A stretch of DNA of 64,000 bases from Anisodus tanguticus (lineage: Eukaryota > Streptophyta > Magnoliopsida > Solanales > Solanaceae). The notes beneath the pieces are model-generated. The model searched no databases and had not been told where the DNA came from. It saw only the letters and a program-made list of their open reading frames with translations. A program made the position numbers and the translations under genes. Below are positions 34,634 to 46,600 of the stretch, piece by piece. How positions within the stretch are numbered: the stretch's first letter is position 1; every line of letters starts with the position of its first letter. Location: NCBI GenBank assembly GCA_034509755.1, contig CM067539.1, positions 54,835,513-54,899,512 of the forward strand. The letters are read 5' to 3'.

Positions 34634-37600
34634 GGGGGGCTCATTATGAAGGTTGAAAAACATGTCTCTCCTTCTTAGACGGCTAGCTGTGGAGAATCCC
34701 CTAGTTGATGGAGAAATGAGGAGTCACTGACGGTCTTCACGATGACCACTCTATGCATCTCATTGATAAATGATATTGGTTTCAAATTAGATTGAATAAT
34801 GACCAACCAAGAACAACTCAGGATGTGCTTGCTTTAAGAATTTACTGGTTAACATATAAAAACATGCCAAAATGGTCTTACTGCCCTCTTTCTATCTCAA
34901 GATAACCAATCTTAGCAAATCAATGAGAAATGATAAGGGATATGCATGTCATTAACAAATTACTAGCTAACAAGAAATAGCATGCAAAATCGCAGTAATG
35001 CACTCTTTCTCCTCCAAACTGTCTGCATGAATGCAGAATAATAAGGAAATTGGGGACTAGAAAAATAAGCAGAAGAAAGAAAGGAGAAAAGATAAGTACC
35101 CCTGTAATAAATGAAACATTGGCACATGTAGGCCATAAGTTCAAAACAACGGAGCAACTTGATACAATCGTAAAAATAGATGAGATGCAGCCTATTTGAA
35201 ATTACCTGCGATCAGGTCCCAATCCTGCTGCAACAGTATCACTTACTGTAAGAATAGCTACCTTAAATTCAGAATTTTCAAAACTGCCAGGATTTTCAGC
35301 TGCTAGCTTATGCTCTTGTCGGGTGCTACTTAAGTCTGACAATTGCAGATTCCTGCTTCCTGGGGAATTGCTTATATCAGATATTAGAATTGCAGATACT
35401 GAACCACCAGCAGGTAGTGAAGTTTCTGAAGCCGGAAGCTCTAACAAAGCATTCGCTGACTTCATATTCAGAAGTCGACTGCTAATTTGATGGCCTGTAC
35501 TCTCGGCCATGAACCTGTAAATCATTAAGGGGAAAACAAAGCTTTTGATGCCATTCACTGCAACAGTCTGCTAATAAAGCATGAATGAGGTACTTCTTTT
35601 ATCAAGGAAAGCATGAATGAGGTTTAATACTTGATTTAGTATTGTGTCTTCATACTCCTGAGTTCCCTTCAATGATTAATTATAAAATCTAATCACCCAA
35701 ACTAATAAAGAGTTTGGGGTTGTCTGACAGTAGCTAGATCAGCTTAGGTCCCTCATGCAGTATATTCCATAGTTTTCACCCTGTAACAGATGCAAATTAC
35801 CTTCTATTTCACATTCCTCTTGGACACCTTAAACTTGACCCTTCTTCCCTCTTTCCCAAAATAAAATATCAATCAACTGCTCTACTAGGCGTTTGACTAA
35901 ATGAATCTTCGATATCCATTTTGCTTATTCAGACCCATTTCATTCCAATAACAAAGAATTTATCTTATAAGGCGAAATAGGAGTAATATAAAACTGGAGG
36001 TTCTCTAAAACTCACATCTCGTCCCTACTTGGACATACTAGTCTCTAAGTTATGCTACATGGATGCAGTTGCCGGTTTTGGACACAAATATGAGTCTAAA
36101 ATCAGATTTGTCATCTTTTAAAGTATAATAGACGGGCGTGCAAATGAGTATAGGTGCACCTACTGGATACAACTAATAAAGGTGTAATATGATGTGTGTG
36201 TTTTGTTGATAAAGTAACAATCCTACTAAAGTGTTTGGGCGCAAAAATGCTCTTATACAAGAAGTATACCAAAAAGTAGAAAACCAACAAAAAGATATGG
36301 TTTTCTACGAACTCGCCCAATCTTCTATACATAAAGGAACTGATTGGTGCAACAAAAAGAAATAAGGGAAGACATAGCAAAATATGATGAAGACTATATA
36401 CCATATGAATTCATCAGATGATCACAAACAGAGTGTCTCATTACTTTTATGATATGAACTAAATATGAGATCATAGAACCCTCAACAACTAATTTAAAAG
36501 GGGTTTGCAATTCTATTTACTATTCTTGTCCAAGAATTCTAATTGCGCAAATTTGAATCATTGTGCCGCATTACTCCATTTCAAGATTTGTACAGTTACA
36601 CTAAAACCCATCCCTAACACATTTTGAGAAAGCTAGGATTTTAAAGGCGAAACAACGAAAGAAGCAAAAAATGCATAATCTAGTGATCTACGAACTGTGT
36701 TATATGAAAAGAAAATGTATGGAAGCACAAAATCATAACTTTACAAATAGGTAAATTTTGCAATAATTGAAATATTGTATATTCAAGACCGCAAAGCGAA
36801 GTAAAATTATTGCATCCACATCAACTGATTTTTTATTTACTGAATAAGCTCGTATATCAAGCACTTCCACCATTTGCAATATGTGATATATCAGACAGTA
36901 AACAATTAGGGAGCTGCTTAGACTAAAAAAACCAGGAGAACCAGCATCTATGATACCATTAAGTGCATTTGGAAAATGATATTTTGATCAATGAATTTGG
37001 AAAATCATATGAACCACTAAACTTTAAAACTTTACCGTTGAAAGATTATAGTTGGATTGAACTGCATGTTCTGAAAGAACGAAAAACAGAAAACACAACG
37101 CTTACCCTTGATAACCCGACCCATCATTCAACTGCCAGGAGATGACAGCTCGATGGAATTCTGGACGGAAAGGATCTGTCTTAACTGAATGCTTTAGACG
37201 AGCTTGCACTCTACAATTGTTAGAAATAGATACTACTTCACTGAGATTGGACAACTATAAATCAACCAAAAGTTGAATAGAAAAAGGATCGAGGGGCTAT
37301 AGAGAGAAGAGGACTTCTTTTGTCAACTCTTTGCAACCTTGGAAGATGAGGGTTTGCCCACCCAGAGATGTGTCTAATGGCTGGAACCACAAAGAGATGG
37401 AAACAGACCAAAGAGCTCACAGGATTTCCAGGTAGCCCAAATGCAAGAATCTTACTGGAAGTCCTGTCAGATGATCTGGGAAGGATCTCAGCAAATGTGA
37501 TAGGCTTTCCTGGTTTCATGAGAACCTGATTTGCAAAGAATGCCAGTAAGTAATTATTTCCTGAATTCATATACACAAGATGTGTGTCTATACAGACAAG

Positions 37601-40600
37601 AAACACCGAGGTATATCTGTACAAGCTCCCAGATCAATCCTATAAGCATACGCAGGGAGCATTACCTTATGAAAATATAAGCTTCGAAAATCTATATACA
37701 GATATGGCCAGCATTACCTTCTGAAATAATACTCTCCCCTTCTTTTGAAGTAAAGGCTTCACAAAATCCCGATCTCCCATGGAAACACCTCCAGAGGAGA
37801 TAAAGATGTCAATTCCAGTAGCAAATGCATTGTCTAATGTCCTCTCAATCTCCTGCTCGTCGTCACGAGCTATACCAAGATCAAGAACTTTGCATTGATG
37901 CTGTGTTGCAGCAGTTAGGATCATTGCACGGTTGGAGTCCCTAATCTGCTAATGATAAATTGAAATTAAGTAAAATACACCAGAGGTGAATGTCTGCACA
38001 TAGAATTAATCCAATTACGAGTATTATAGTGACCATGCAATGAACGGGAGTGAATTATCTTATAAGATACCTAAGCAGAACAAGAAAGAAAGGAAGGAAA
38101 ACAGATTCCTTAATATTTAGTTGACAAAATCTTCATCACCATACGAATAATAGAAAATGAAAATTTAGTTAAGAATTTCCTTGAAAGAAGACCGGCAAGC
38201 TAGCGAAAGAATAGTACGCAGTCTGACAAGTACCATACGGTTATGGATGTACAAGTAATTGCTCTATAATTGTAAGAAGTCCCGTGGTGTATGCTATTTT
38301 TTTTTATGAAGTAAATAATTTCATTGCAGGCATCAAGTTAGATGCATAGTAGTTACAAAAGTAGAATAGCAAAAGGGTCAGCTCTCCTTTACATAGCTAG
38401 TTAAGAGACAGAGAGCTGACAAAGTTCAGAAATGTAATAGGGGAATCTAAGGGACGTGGTGTATGCTATTCATTGACTATATTGTGCTAATTGACGAAAC
38501 CAACAAGTGTGTCGACCAAAAGCTTGTACTCTGGAGAAGCACTCTAAAAGTGGAGTTTAGGATAAGTATGAGTAAGACTAAATATAAGTTTAGACAAAAT
38601 AAGAAGTGAATTTGAGGTGAGATTAGACGGGATTATGCTGCCTAAATGCAAGCAATTGAGATATCTAGGTTCAATGTTCTAGGATAATGGTATGATAGAT
38701 AGAGGAATTACACTAGATGGTTGAAATGATGAACTGCTACCCAGGCGTTAAAAGGATGATTATCAAAGTAAAAGGTAAGTTCTACAGAACAATTATAAGA
38801 CTAGCAATGTTTTCCCTTAATGACCCAGTGTTGGAGCTAGCTTGAGTGCACCTCGACTAATTACACGGATTCCTGGTACCTCCCACCAACATAAGTATCG
38901 GGTAACTCTATCCACCAAGTCTTGGACAGATGGAAAGAAATCACCTAATGTTTTTTGCCACCACTCACTTCATTATTCTCAACTCACTTCATTGACCATT
39001 AGACCACACCCTTAGGTGCTATAAGATCAGCAATATTATATGTGAATGAATGTTGAGCTAGTAAAGTCCAACACATTTACAAAGTGAGTATCACAAACAT
39101 ATGTATGCTAAGATGGATGTGTGGCCATACAAGATTAGACAAGATTAAAAATGGTTACATTCAGCAGAAGGTGCAAGTATAACACACATCAAGAATAAAA
39201 TGAGAGAAGGTCGCTAGAGATGTCATGGTCATGTCCTACGTCGACCTCCAGATACAGCGGTCAGCAAGTGTGAAACCATGGTAAGTGAAGGAGATAAGGT
39301 AGACCTAAAATCACATAAAAAGAAGTTGTCCTGAAAGGCCTGCAATCTCTTAGAATCCATGCAAACTTGGCGAAAATAGGATACAATGGAAGAAAAATCT
39401 ATACGTGTTAATACTTGTGAATATGTTTAATCATGTTAGTATATTTACTTTTGGTCCTGTGTTTTCTAGGAGTCTTTTAATCCTTAAAGAAATATATATA
39501 TATCTTCTATTACTTTTTTTTTATATATTATTGACTTATGATGAGCTTAAATGGAGCAACATTCTCATTCAGAATTCTTATAGCCGACCACAACTTGTTT
39601 GGGAATGAGGCATAATTGTTACATTACATTTGTCAGTACATCAAAGGTCTCCCTATTCTTAATCCTAATGTAGAGTCAAATCTTTGTTAAATGGAACAGA
39701 CCAAGCAATAATGTTTGAAGAAAATCTCTTTCGAGTGTGAGTTATTAGAAGGGACATTTGCATATACTTGTATTCTAGTTATTATATCTGTTGAATATAA
39801 TAGGCAATATTCACGTATTCAAGCAATAACAGTGGTGGAGATTAATTTCATCATGCATCTGGTGGACAATTTAGAGGGAGAGGAATGGAAGATGTTTTTA
39901 TGACAAAGTCAACAGCATTCAGAAAGTTAAAAGGAAGATGCATTGCTACTTTTTATTTTTGGTGTAAAGAACATTGTATAGAAGAAGCAGAACAGTTAGT
40001 AGATCTTTTAGGTTCTCTGTAAGTACTATAGGCTGTTCTTAACAACATTTTGGAGGTCTCCAGCATCAAGGAATACAACTTTACCAGTTTCAAAAACTGT
40101 GTCATCTACTAGACCTGCCGAACATTTCAACATTTCCCATATCATAATAGTTTTAAACAAGAAGTCCAACAGAGTTATGAAACATAACTACAGGAAGGTA
40201 CTTCACAATATATATTCATGTATTCACGCAATAACATTGTCAAATCCATTAGAGCTGAACACTTTTATTTCCCATTATAATAAGAGTAGGATAGTTAAAA
40301 TGAGGTGGAGTGAAAATATGAAACCTACAAAATCAAAGCAAGTCTAAATCCCAATATATCATAGAAATGTGAATGTTAAGACTAGACACGATTGGACAAG
40401 ATTAACTTAAAGTGATTAAAAAAAGACAGACCTAAAATCACATGAAGGGAAGTTGTCTCAAAAGACCTACAGTCACTTGCAATGAATTCGAATTTAGCAA
40501 AGAATAAAAAATAATGGAAGCCAATGATTCATATATGCAATATCAACTGATTGGAATTAAGGCTCAATTGTTGTTGTTACACTAACATTAGATCCAACAT

Positions 40601-43600
40601 CTGACAATTTTTTTGTTCTAGTTAGAGACTTGTATGTCAGTGTAAAAGTAAAAAATTGATTCATGAGACTCTAATTTGAGATTACCCTTAAAAGACAGAC
40701 AAATTATTTAGCATTCGAATGAAAGGACATCGTTTTCAATTATGCGAGAATCATGAGTTATTCTCAGCAGTTTGAATTCTTTTCAATTAACACTAGTGCT
40801 TTTGGGCTTAGTAGAGAAGGAAAGATTTTTTATGGAAGTGTGCTATGCTCGCTACTGTCTGGTGTATTTGGCTTGAAAGTATGCTACGCCGTCCCACCGC
40901 AACAGTTATCTGACCACCATAATGATGCAAGGGAACAAGATTATTTTATAGGGTAGCATTACAGGATTATTTTATAGGATAGCATTACAGGACCTTCACA
41001 ATGGATTCTTGTGAAATTCGTGTTTAAAGATTGCTTCTGTTATTTATTCACCATAAGTTCATAGGCTTGACCTATCCAACCACCCACAGGGAGCCTTTCT
41101 CGAAGAGGTGCTTTTTGATTAAAGTACTTTTCAATTAGAGGTTCTAATAGCTTTTGGGTAGAAGTACTCAGTCAAAAATAGTGTTTGATAGAATCACATA
41201 AGTACTAAGACCAAATGTTAATTTTATGTATTTCCTTTTAGTGAATAGATACTTGGATGAAGATGCTTCTTTTGAAGTCACAAACTAATGCAGACAGAAG
41301 TGTCATTATCATGGCAACCGAGTCGCCTCCACGAGCATCAGATAATTTTCTAAAAAAAAAAGAATATCATAGTAGCTTCCACAACCTGACCACGATTTAA
41401 TCTCCCAACTGTTGGTTCTACAAGCTCATCCCCTGTTGATAAGACACCAATTGTTGGACTAGGGTACACCTGTATATCAGCAATCCAAAACGTAATATGA
41501 TTGCATAAGAAACGACATGGAGAAGAGGAAGAAATAGGCAGACATTCTGGGTTATATAACATTGAAACGGCAAGGAAATAAAACAAATACCTTCACTGTG
41601 ACAACACCTACTGTGGCAAGTAGACCAATTTCCGCAGCACCTAATCGCTCCCCAGATTTCAATACAACAGTACCCTGTGCAATGTCAGATCCCTGAAAAA
41701 GATGAATTTTAAAGCAGTTGAAAAGGACCAACTGAGCAATCATGGTGGTAGTCAAAAGGAGTAAGTAATTGAAAGCAATGGTTCCATTTTCAAGGCATAT
41801 AGCCTCCTTTTCAACAAGAACACGTGAATTATAAAATTTAACCAGCTACAGGGAGAACGGTTTCTTAGATATGCTTTTATAAAAATAAAAGTCTCTTAAA
41901 TATGCAGTATCCCAAAGAATATACAGTTTATGGCTCTCAGGGGTCAAATGAATTTTATGAAGATGCTGTAAGACTGACTTGACTCGAAATCAGTGGGTTG
42001 CCATATTCGAGCAAAAGATAACAAGTTAACATGCACTATTAGGCTGTAAGCTGTCCCTAGTTCAGACATGCAAAAAGACCAAAATTCCTATTAAGCTCAC
42101 TTGTCCCTCATATAGACTACCCCGGGGTGGCACAAATTCCCAATAGCCACACCAATCAGCAATAGACTTCAGTCAGCTTAATGTATCATTAGGTCTGAGA
42201 GTGCAGCTCACTGCCAGACATTGTATGAATTCATTTTCATTTTTTTATGACGGTGGTGGTGGGGCCAGCTTGAGCGTACCTCGACTAATTCCACCAGGTA
42301 CCTGCTACCTCCCACCAACAAAGGTACCGGGTAACTTTGTCCACCAAAGCTTAGACAGATGAGAAGAAGTCACCCAGTATTTTTTTGTCTCTGTTGAGAT
42401 TTAGAGACTCTAGTTAATACAACTAATGACTTCAAAAAGATAATAACACTTGCTAAAATAAGTGGATTATTTTTTTGAAAAAGTTCATGCCAATATCAAG
42501 ATTCCTATCGATCAACCATTCCAGAAATGGGAAGATAATCTACCTCATCTGTCATTCGCTCTAGCTTGTGATCAAACAGACATGCATGTATGTAAAATAG
42601 TTATTAGACCACACGGTGAAGTCATTGTCCAATTAATCTCTACTACTTCTGTTTGTTTTAAAAAATAAACCAATCGTTTTCAATATTTTCAAAAAACAAA
42701 TGTGTTGCTTTCAGAGAATGGAACGCTATGAAAGTTGTTTCTAAAAAAAACTTCTTCCAGCCTACAAGCAACCAATTCCGAAACAAACGAACAATAAAAC
42801 TGTTCTGCAATCCGAACTCCATTCTACCTAGGCATAAGACGTACCCAAGGTACAACATCAAATTCTTACCACTGCACGAATATCGACTCCAGGGCTAGTT
42901 TGCTTCAATATTCGCACTCGCTTCGGTTCAGCTGAAGCAACTGAAATTGATTCAGTGTCCTCTACTTGCACAACAGAATCAGCACCATCAGGCACTGGAC
43001 CTGGTTAGGTGGAAAGCATGGAGAAATCAATTGGCAACCAACGATGACCATTTGTCGAAAGAAATAGACTCATATGGCTTCTAAACATAGAATTTTCCCG
43101 GCTCTTGCTAAAAAAAAGTTCAACACAAGGTGAGTTTTCAAAATTCTTTTTGTAGTCTTTCCAAATTACGTGGGTCTGATTGTCACCGTCCAGTGTGATA
43201 CATAGGCAACCCTCCACATACCTGCTAACTCCTAGGATGAGAAGTAGGTCCCTTGTTTTTGGCAGGAAGAGTTCCATTCAGCCCCACTTTTTCAAAAAAC
43301 AAAAAAAGTGTGTCTCCTTTAGTGATCCGCATCCAGCCGTTTTTTGCCGAGACAGCCTTAATCCTTCTATGGAAATAGATAAGGGTTGTTTTTGCAAAAA
43401 TATCCAGTTTAGTTATGTTTTTCCCTGCGTTCAACCATCAACCATGTTTGCCGAGACAGCCTTGAATCCTTCTACGGAAGTAGTTATGGACTGTTCTGGT
43501 AAAAATAACCACTTTGGTTGTCTCGTATCTGTGTCTGGCCCTTTTTCCTGAGATATCCTTGAATCCTTCTATCGAACAAGATAAAGACTATTTCTACAAA

Positions 43601-46600
43601 AATAGCCACTTGAGTTCATTTTATCGAGTCTTTAATTCTCGCACCTTTTACTTTGGATTTAAAAAAACAAAACAAAAAAAGATAAAACAATTTTTAAAAA
43701 CGGAATAGACAAGTTTGTTTGTTTTCTTTATTTTAAAATCTTCACGAACTACTACCTGATTTTTGCCCCTACGGCAAGATACGCAGGCAACCCGTCTCCG
43801 GCTAAGTTTTTCATGTTCTGAGTTGGGAAAATCGGTCAAGTCTAGCTGTTTGGGTCACAATTGACCGACATCCGGAAATAGGATGACTATCGTGAAAGGG
43901 ATGTTTCACATTCATTTTTTCCCCTCAAATACTCATTTTCAAAAACTTCATAATGTCTTTCATTTGAGTCCGGGCATCTGCAAGTATTCATGAGTCAAAA
44001 CCCTAAAGGGTAGGAAATTTGATATCAGCCAAGTCTAGATAAGCCCTAATCTTGTGTCTCCATCCATAGGTACAACATGTTTTTTCCCGGCCGAGGAAAG
44101 TGTCAAAAGAGAAGAAGAGATGAGAATGTGTCACTTTAAGTTGTAGATCAAGTTCTCTTGCAACTTTGGTTATGGTGACACGAAATGGGTGAAATAGAGC
44201 AGATTTTAATATTCAAACATATGGGTTTCTTGACCAAAATCATGAACGTTAACCCTATGAGGGATGTGATCCAAGCACTAATATCCTTTGGGACCCGATA
44301 AACGTCTTCCGTTTTTTAGACTTCGCGTTGACCCCCAATCTTGGAGGATATCACTGGTTATACCGAGCTTGGAGATGAGCTACACCGTCAGAAACTTGTA
44401 GCCCCAAGAAACATTTTTGTAACAAAATTCTTGCACAGGGAATCTCTGGATAGAGGTTGGGTCTCATTGAAGTTTTTGTATGACAGGTATGGGAGAGAAG
44501 AGGAGTTTGAGCAACTTGGAAGACAACTCAGTAATAAAGAAAAATTTGAGATATTGGAAAGAGCATAGACGTTTTGCTTTTATGGTGACATTCTTAGGAA
44601 CGATGGTCTTCCCAAGGAGGGGTGGAAAGATCAATATCTGTTTATCTGGGTTATTAGTGGAAGCCTTGACTAAGCAAAAGAACCATACCATTGTGCCAAT
44701 GATCTTAGTTGATATCTATCGTGCCTTGACAGTTTGCCAAAAAGGCAAGGGTTTCTTTGAAGGGTGTAACATTTTGTTGCAAATGTTGATAGTTGATCAT
44801 CTCCGCAGACATCATACTCTGGTAAATTTCCTTCATGATCGGAGAGAATACATTACAAGCTATGCAAAGAGGGTGGATGGTTATGATTTTTCGAAAGAGG
44901 TTAGGACTTTCCCTGAGTGTTTTAACTCATTGTCGGCAGGTCAGATCACCTAGAATTACCCTTGAAGGGAGTCATACACATGTCTTCTTATCGCACTTTT
45001 TTGTTGTTGATGCGTAGTAGAGGTGTTCACTGGTATGTACTATTGCAAATTCTCTGCCAATTAGGCAGGAATCAAATAATACATGTAACCGAGGACATGA
45101 AAGAATTCGTATATGAGGTGAGACCAAAGATTACCCTCCTCGAGGGAGTAGCCAAGAAGATTTGGGACGGTTGTCAAGTTCTGGGACTCGATACGGTTGA
45201 TTCTCCCCCATCGGTTGTGGGATGGGAATTTGGACTCCTTATATGGAATTTGGGGACCACCAATTCCATGTTTACCCGATATTGGGCCCCCATCATATAT
45301 CGCTCACACTCTAGAAGTCCAGTTATAGGCGTGCGCGGGGGTGTTGATTCTCCCACATCGGTTGTGGGATAGGAATTTGGACTCCTTATATGAACTTGGG
45401 CAATCCTCCCCTCATGACCTAGCTTTTGGGGTTAACTTAGGCCAAGATCCATTCTTTACCGATACAATGGTTGAAGAGAGATAGGGGGAAGTACACCCGT
45501 GGTACTTTACATAGTTTAAGAAACAACCACGTTTGAAAGTTAAATCTGAGAGATCTGTAAAAGGACCAAAAGATCAAGAAGCTGAAATGAATATAAAGAT
45601 CAAGATGGCTATGCACGATCACCATGCCACCAACTGGGCTTTGATAACGGATCTAGAGCGGCCCTAACCCAACAACAAACACAGTATGAAGCAAGAATCA
45701 GGTAAACACGGTTGAATGTGGAAGGAAATTATCAGTCTGCTCTACAGTTTCTAAATGAAGATCTAAAGCATACTAGAGAAGATTTGGCCTAGCTGGAGGC
45801 AGAATTGGAGGCTAGAGTTAGGTTAGCATGAGATAGGTTGAGAGGGACCATCGCTACACCATTCAGACAATTATATGAGGATTTAGGCATTGTCAAAGAA
45901 GTCATGGATTAGCAACATATGGAATTTGATGAGCAGAGAGACCACTTTAATAGGGAGAAAGCCCAATTCATGGCATTACAGGCCCAACAAGAAGCTGAGT
46001 TTGATTAGAGATAGCAATTCGAAAGAGAGAGGGCCTATTGGATATTCTCACACTCAGCTTCATGCACAATTGAGAAAATGAGAACAACATGGATCAGCAC
46101 AACGACTTCAATTGTGCATGAAGCTGAGCTTGTGAGCGTATCCAATGGGCCCTCTCTTTCGAATTGCTCTCCCCGCTAATCAAACTCAGTTTGTTGTTGG
46201 GCTTGTAATGCCATGAATTCGGCTCTGTCATCTTCAAATCGGACTTTTTCCTATGTTGTACCTATGGATAAAGACACAAGTCTAGGACTCATCTAGATTT
46301 GGTTGACATCAAACTTCCTACCCTTTTGGGTTTTGACTCATGAATGCTTGCAGATGCCCAAGCTTCACTCAAATGAAAGACATTATGAAGTTTCCGAAAA
46401 CAAGGATTTGAGGAGAAAATGAATGTGAACATCCCTGTGACAAAAGTCATCCTATTTCCGATTGACGGTCAACTGTGACCCAAACCGCCAGACTTAACCG
46501 ATTTCCCCAACTTAGGGCATGAAAACCAACCCCGAGGGGGTTGCCTACGTATCTTTCCATAGGAGCAAGAATCAAGTACGCATAGTTCGTGAAGATTTTG

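Larger units (their letters stand above)
31557..34725. repeat. 1.1-kb tandem triplication in CNX1 intron 9
   Basis: Three consecutive copies, about 31557-32629, 32630-33732 and 33733-34725. Each runs through aaagaaaggaaagaggg, aatatctaagcatttgacaa, gatgagacattttaacc, agaatacagaagtagagct, aagtaatatgaagtagctta-like blocks, ggtgtatcctgatgc and ggtgatgaagcttttg. No coding sequence. The first copy carries a small SINE (32388-32433), the second a minisatellite (32863-32974) and the third a poly-G tract, so each diverged after duplication. Confidence 0.9.

Noticed and set aside
43180..43551. 123-codon frame in the foldback left arm with repeated ETALNPSTE-like segments
   Set aside because: The segments come from short direct repeats (gagacagccttgaatccttc) in the arm; the inverted arm copy does not keep the frame.
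45174..45356. Possible small gene on the minus strand with repeated S-P-R-T ends
   Set aside because: Created by the direct repeat at 45195-45420; no independent support.
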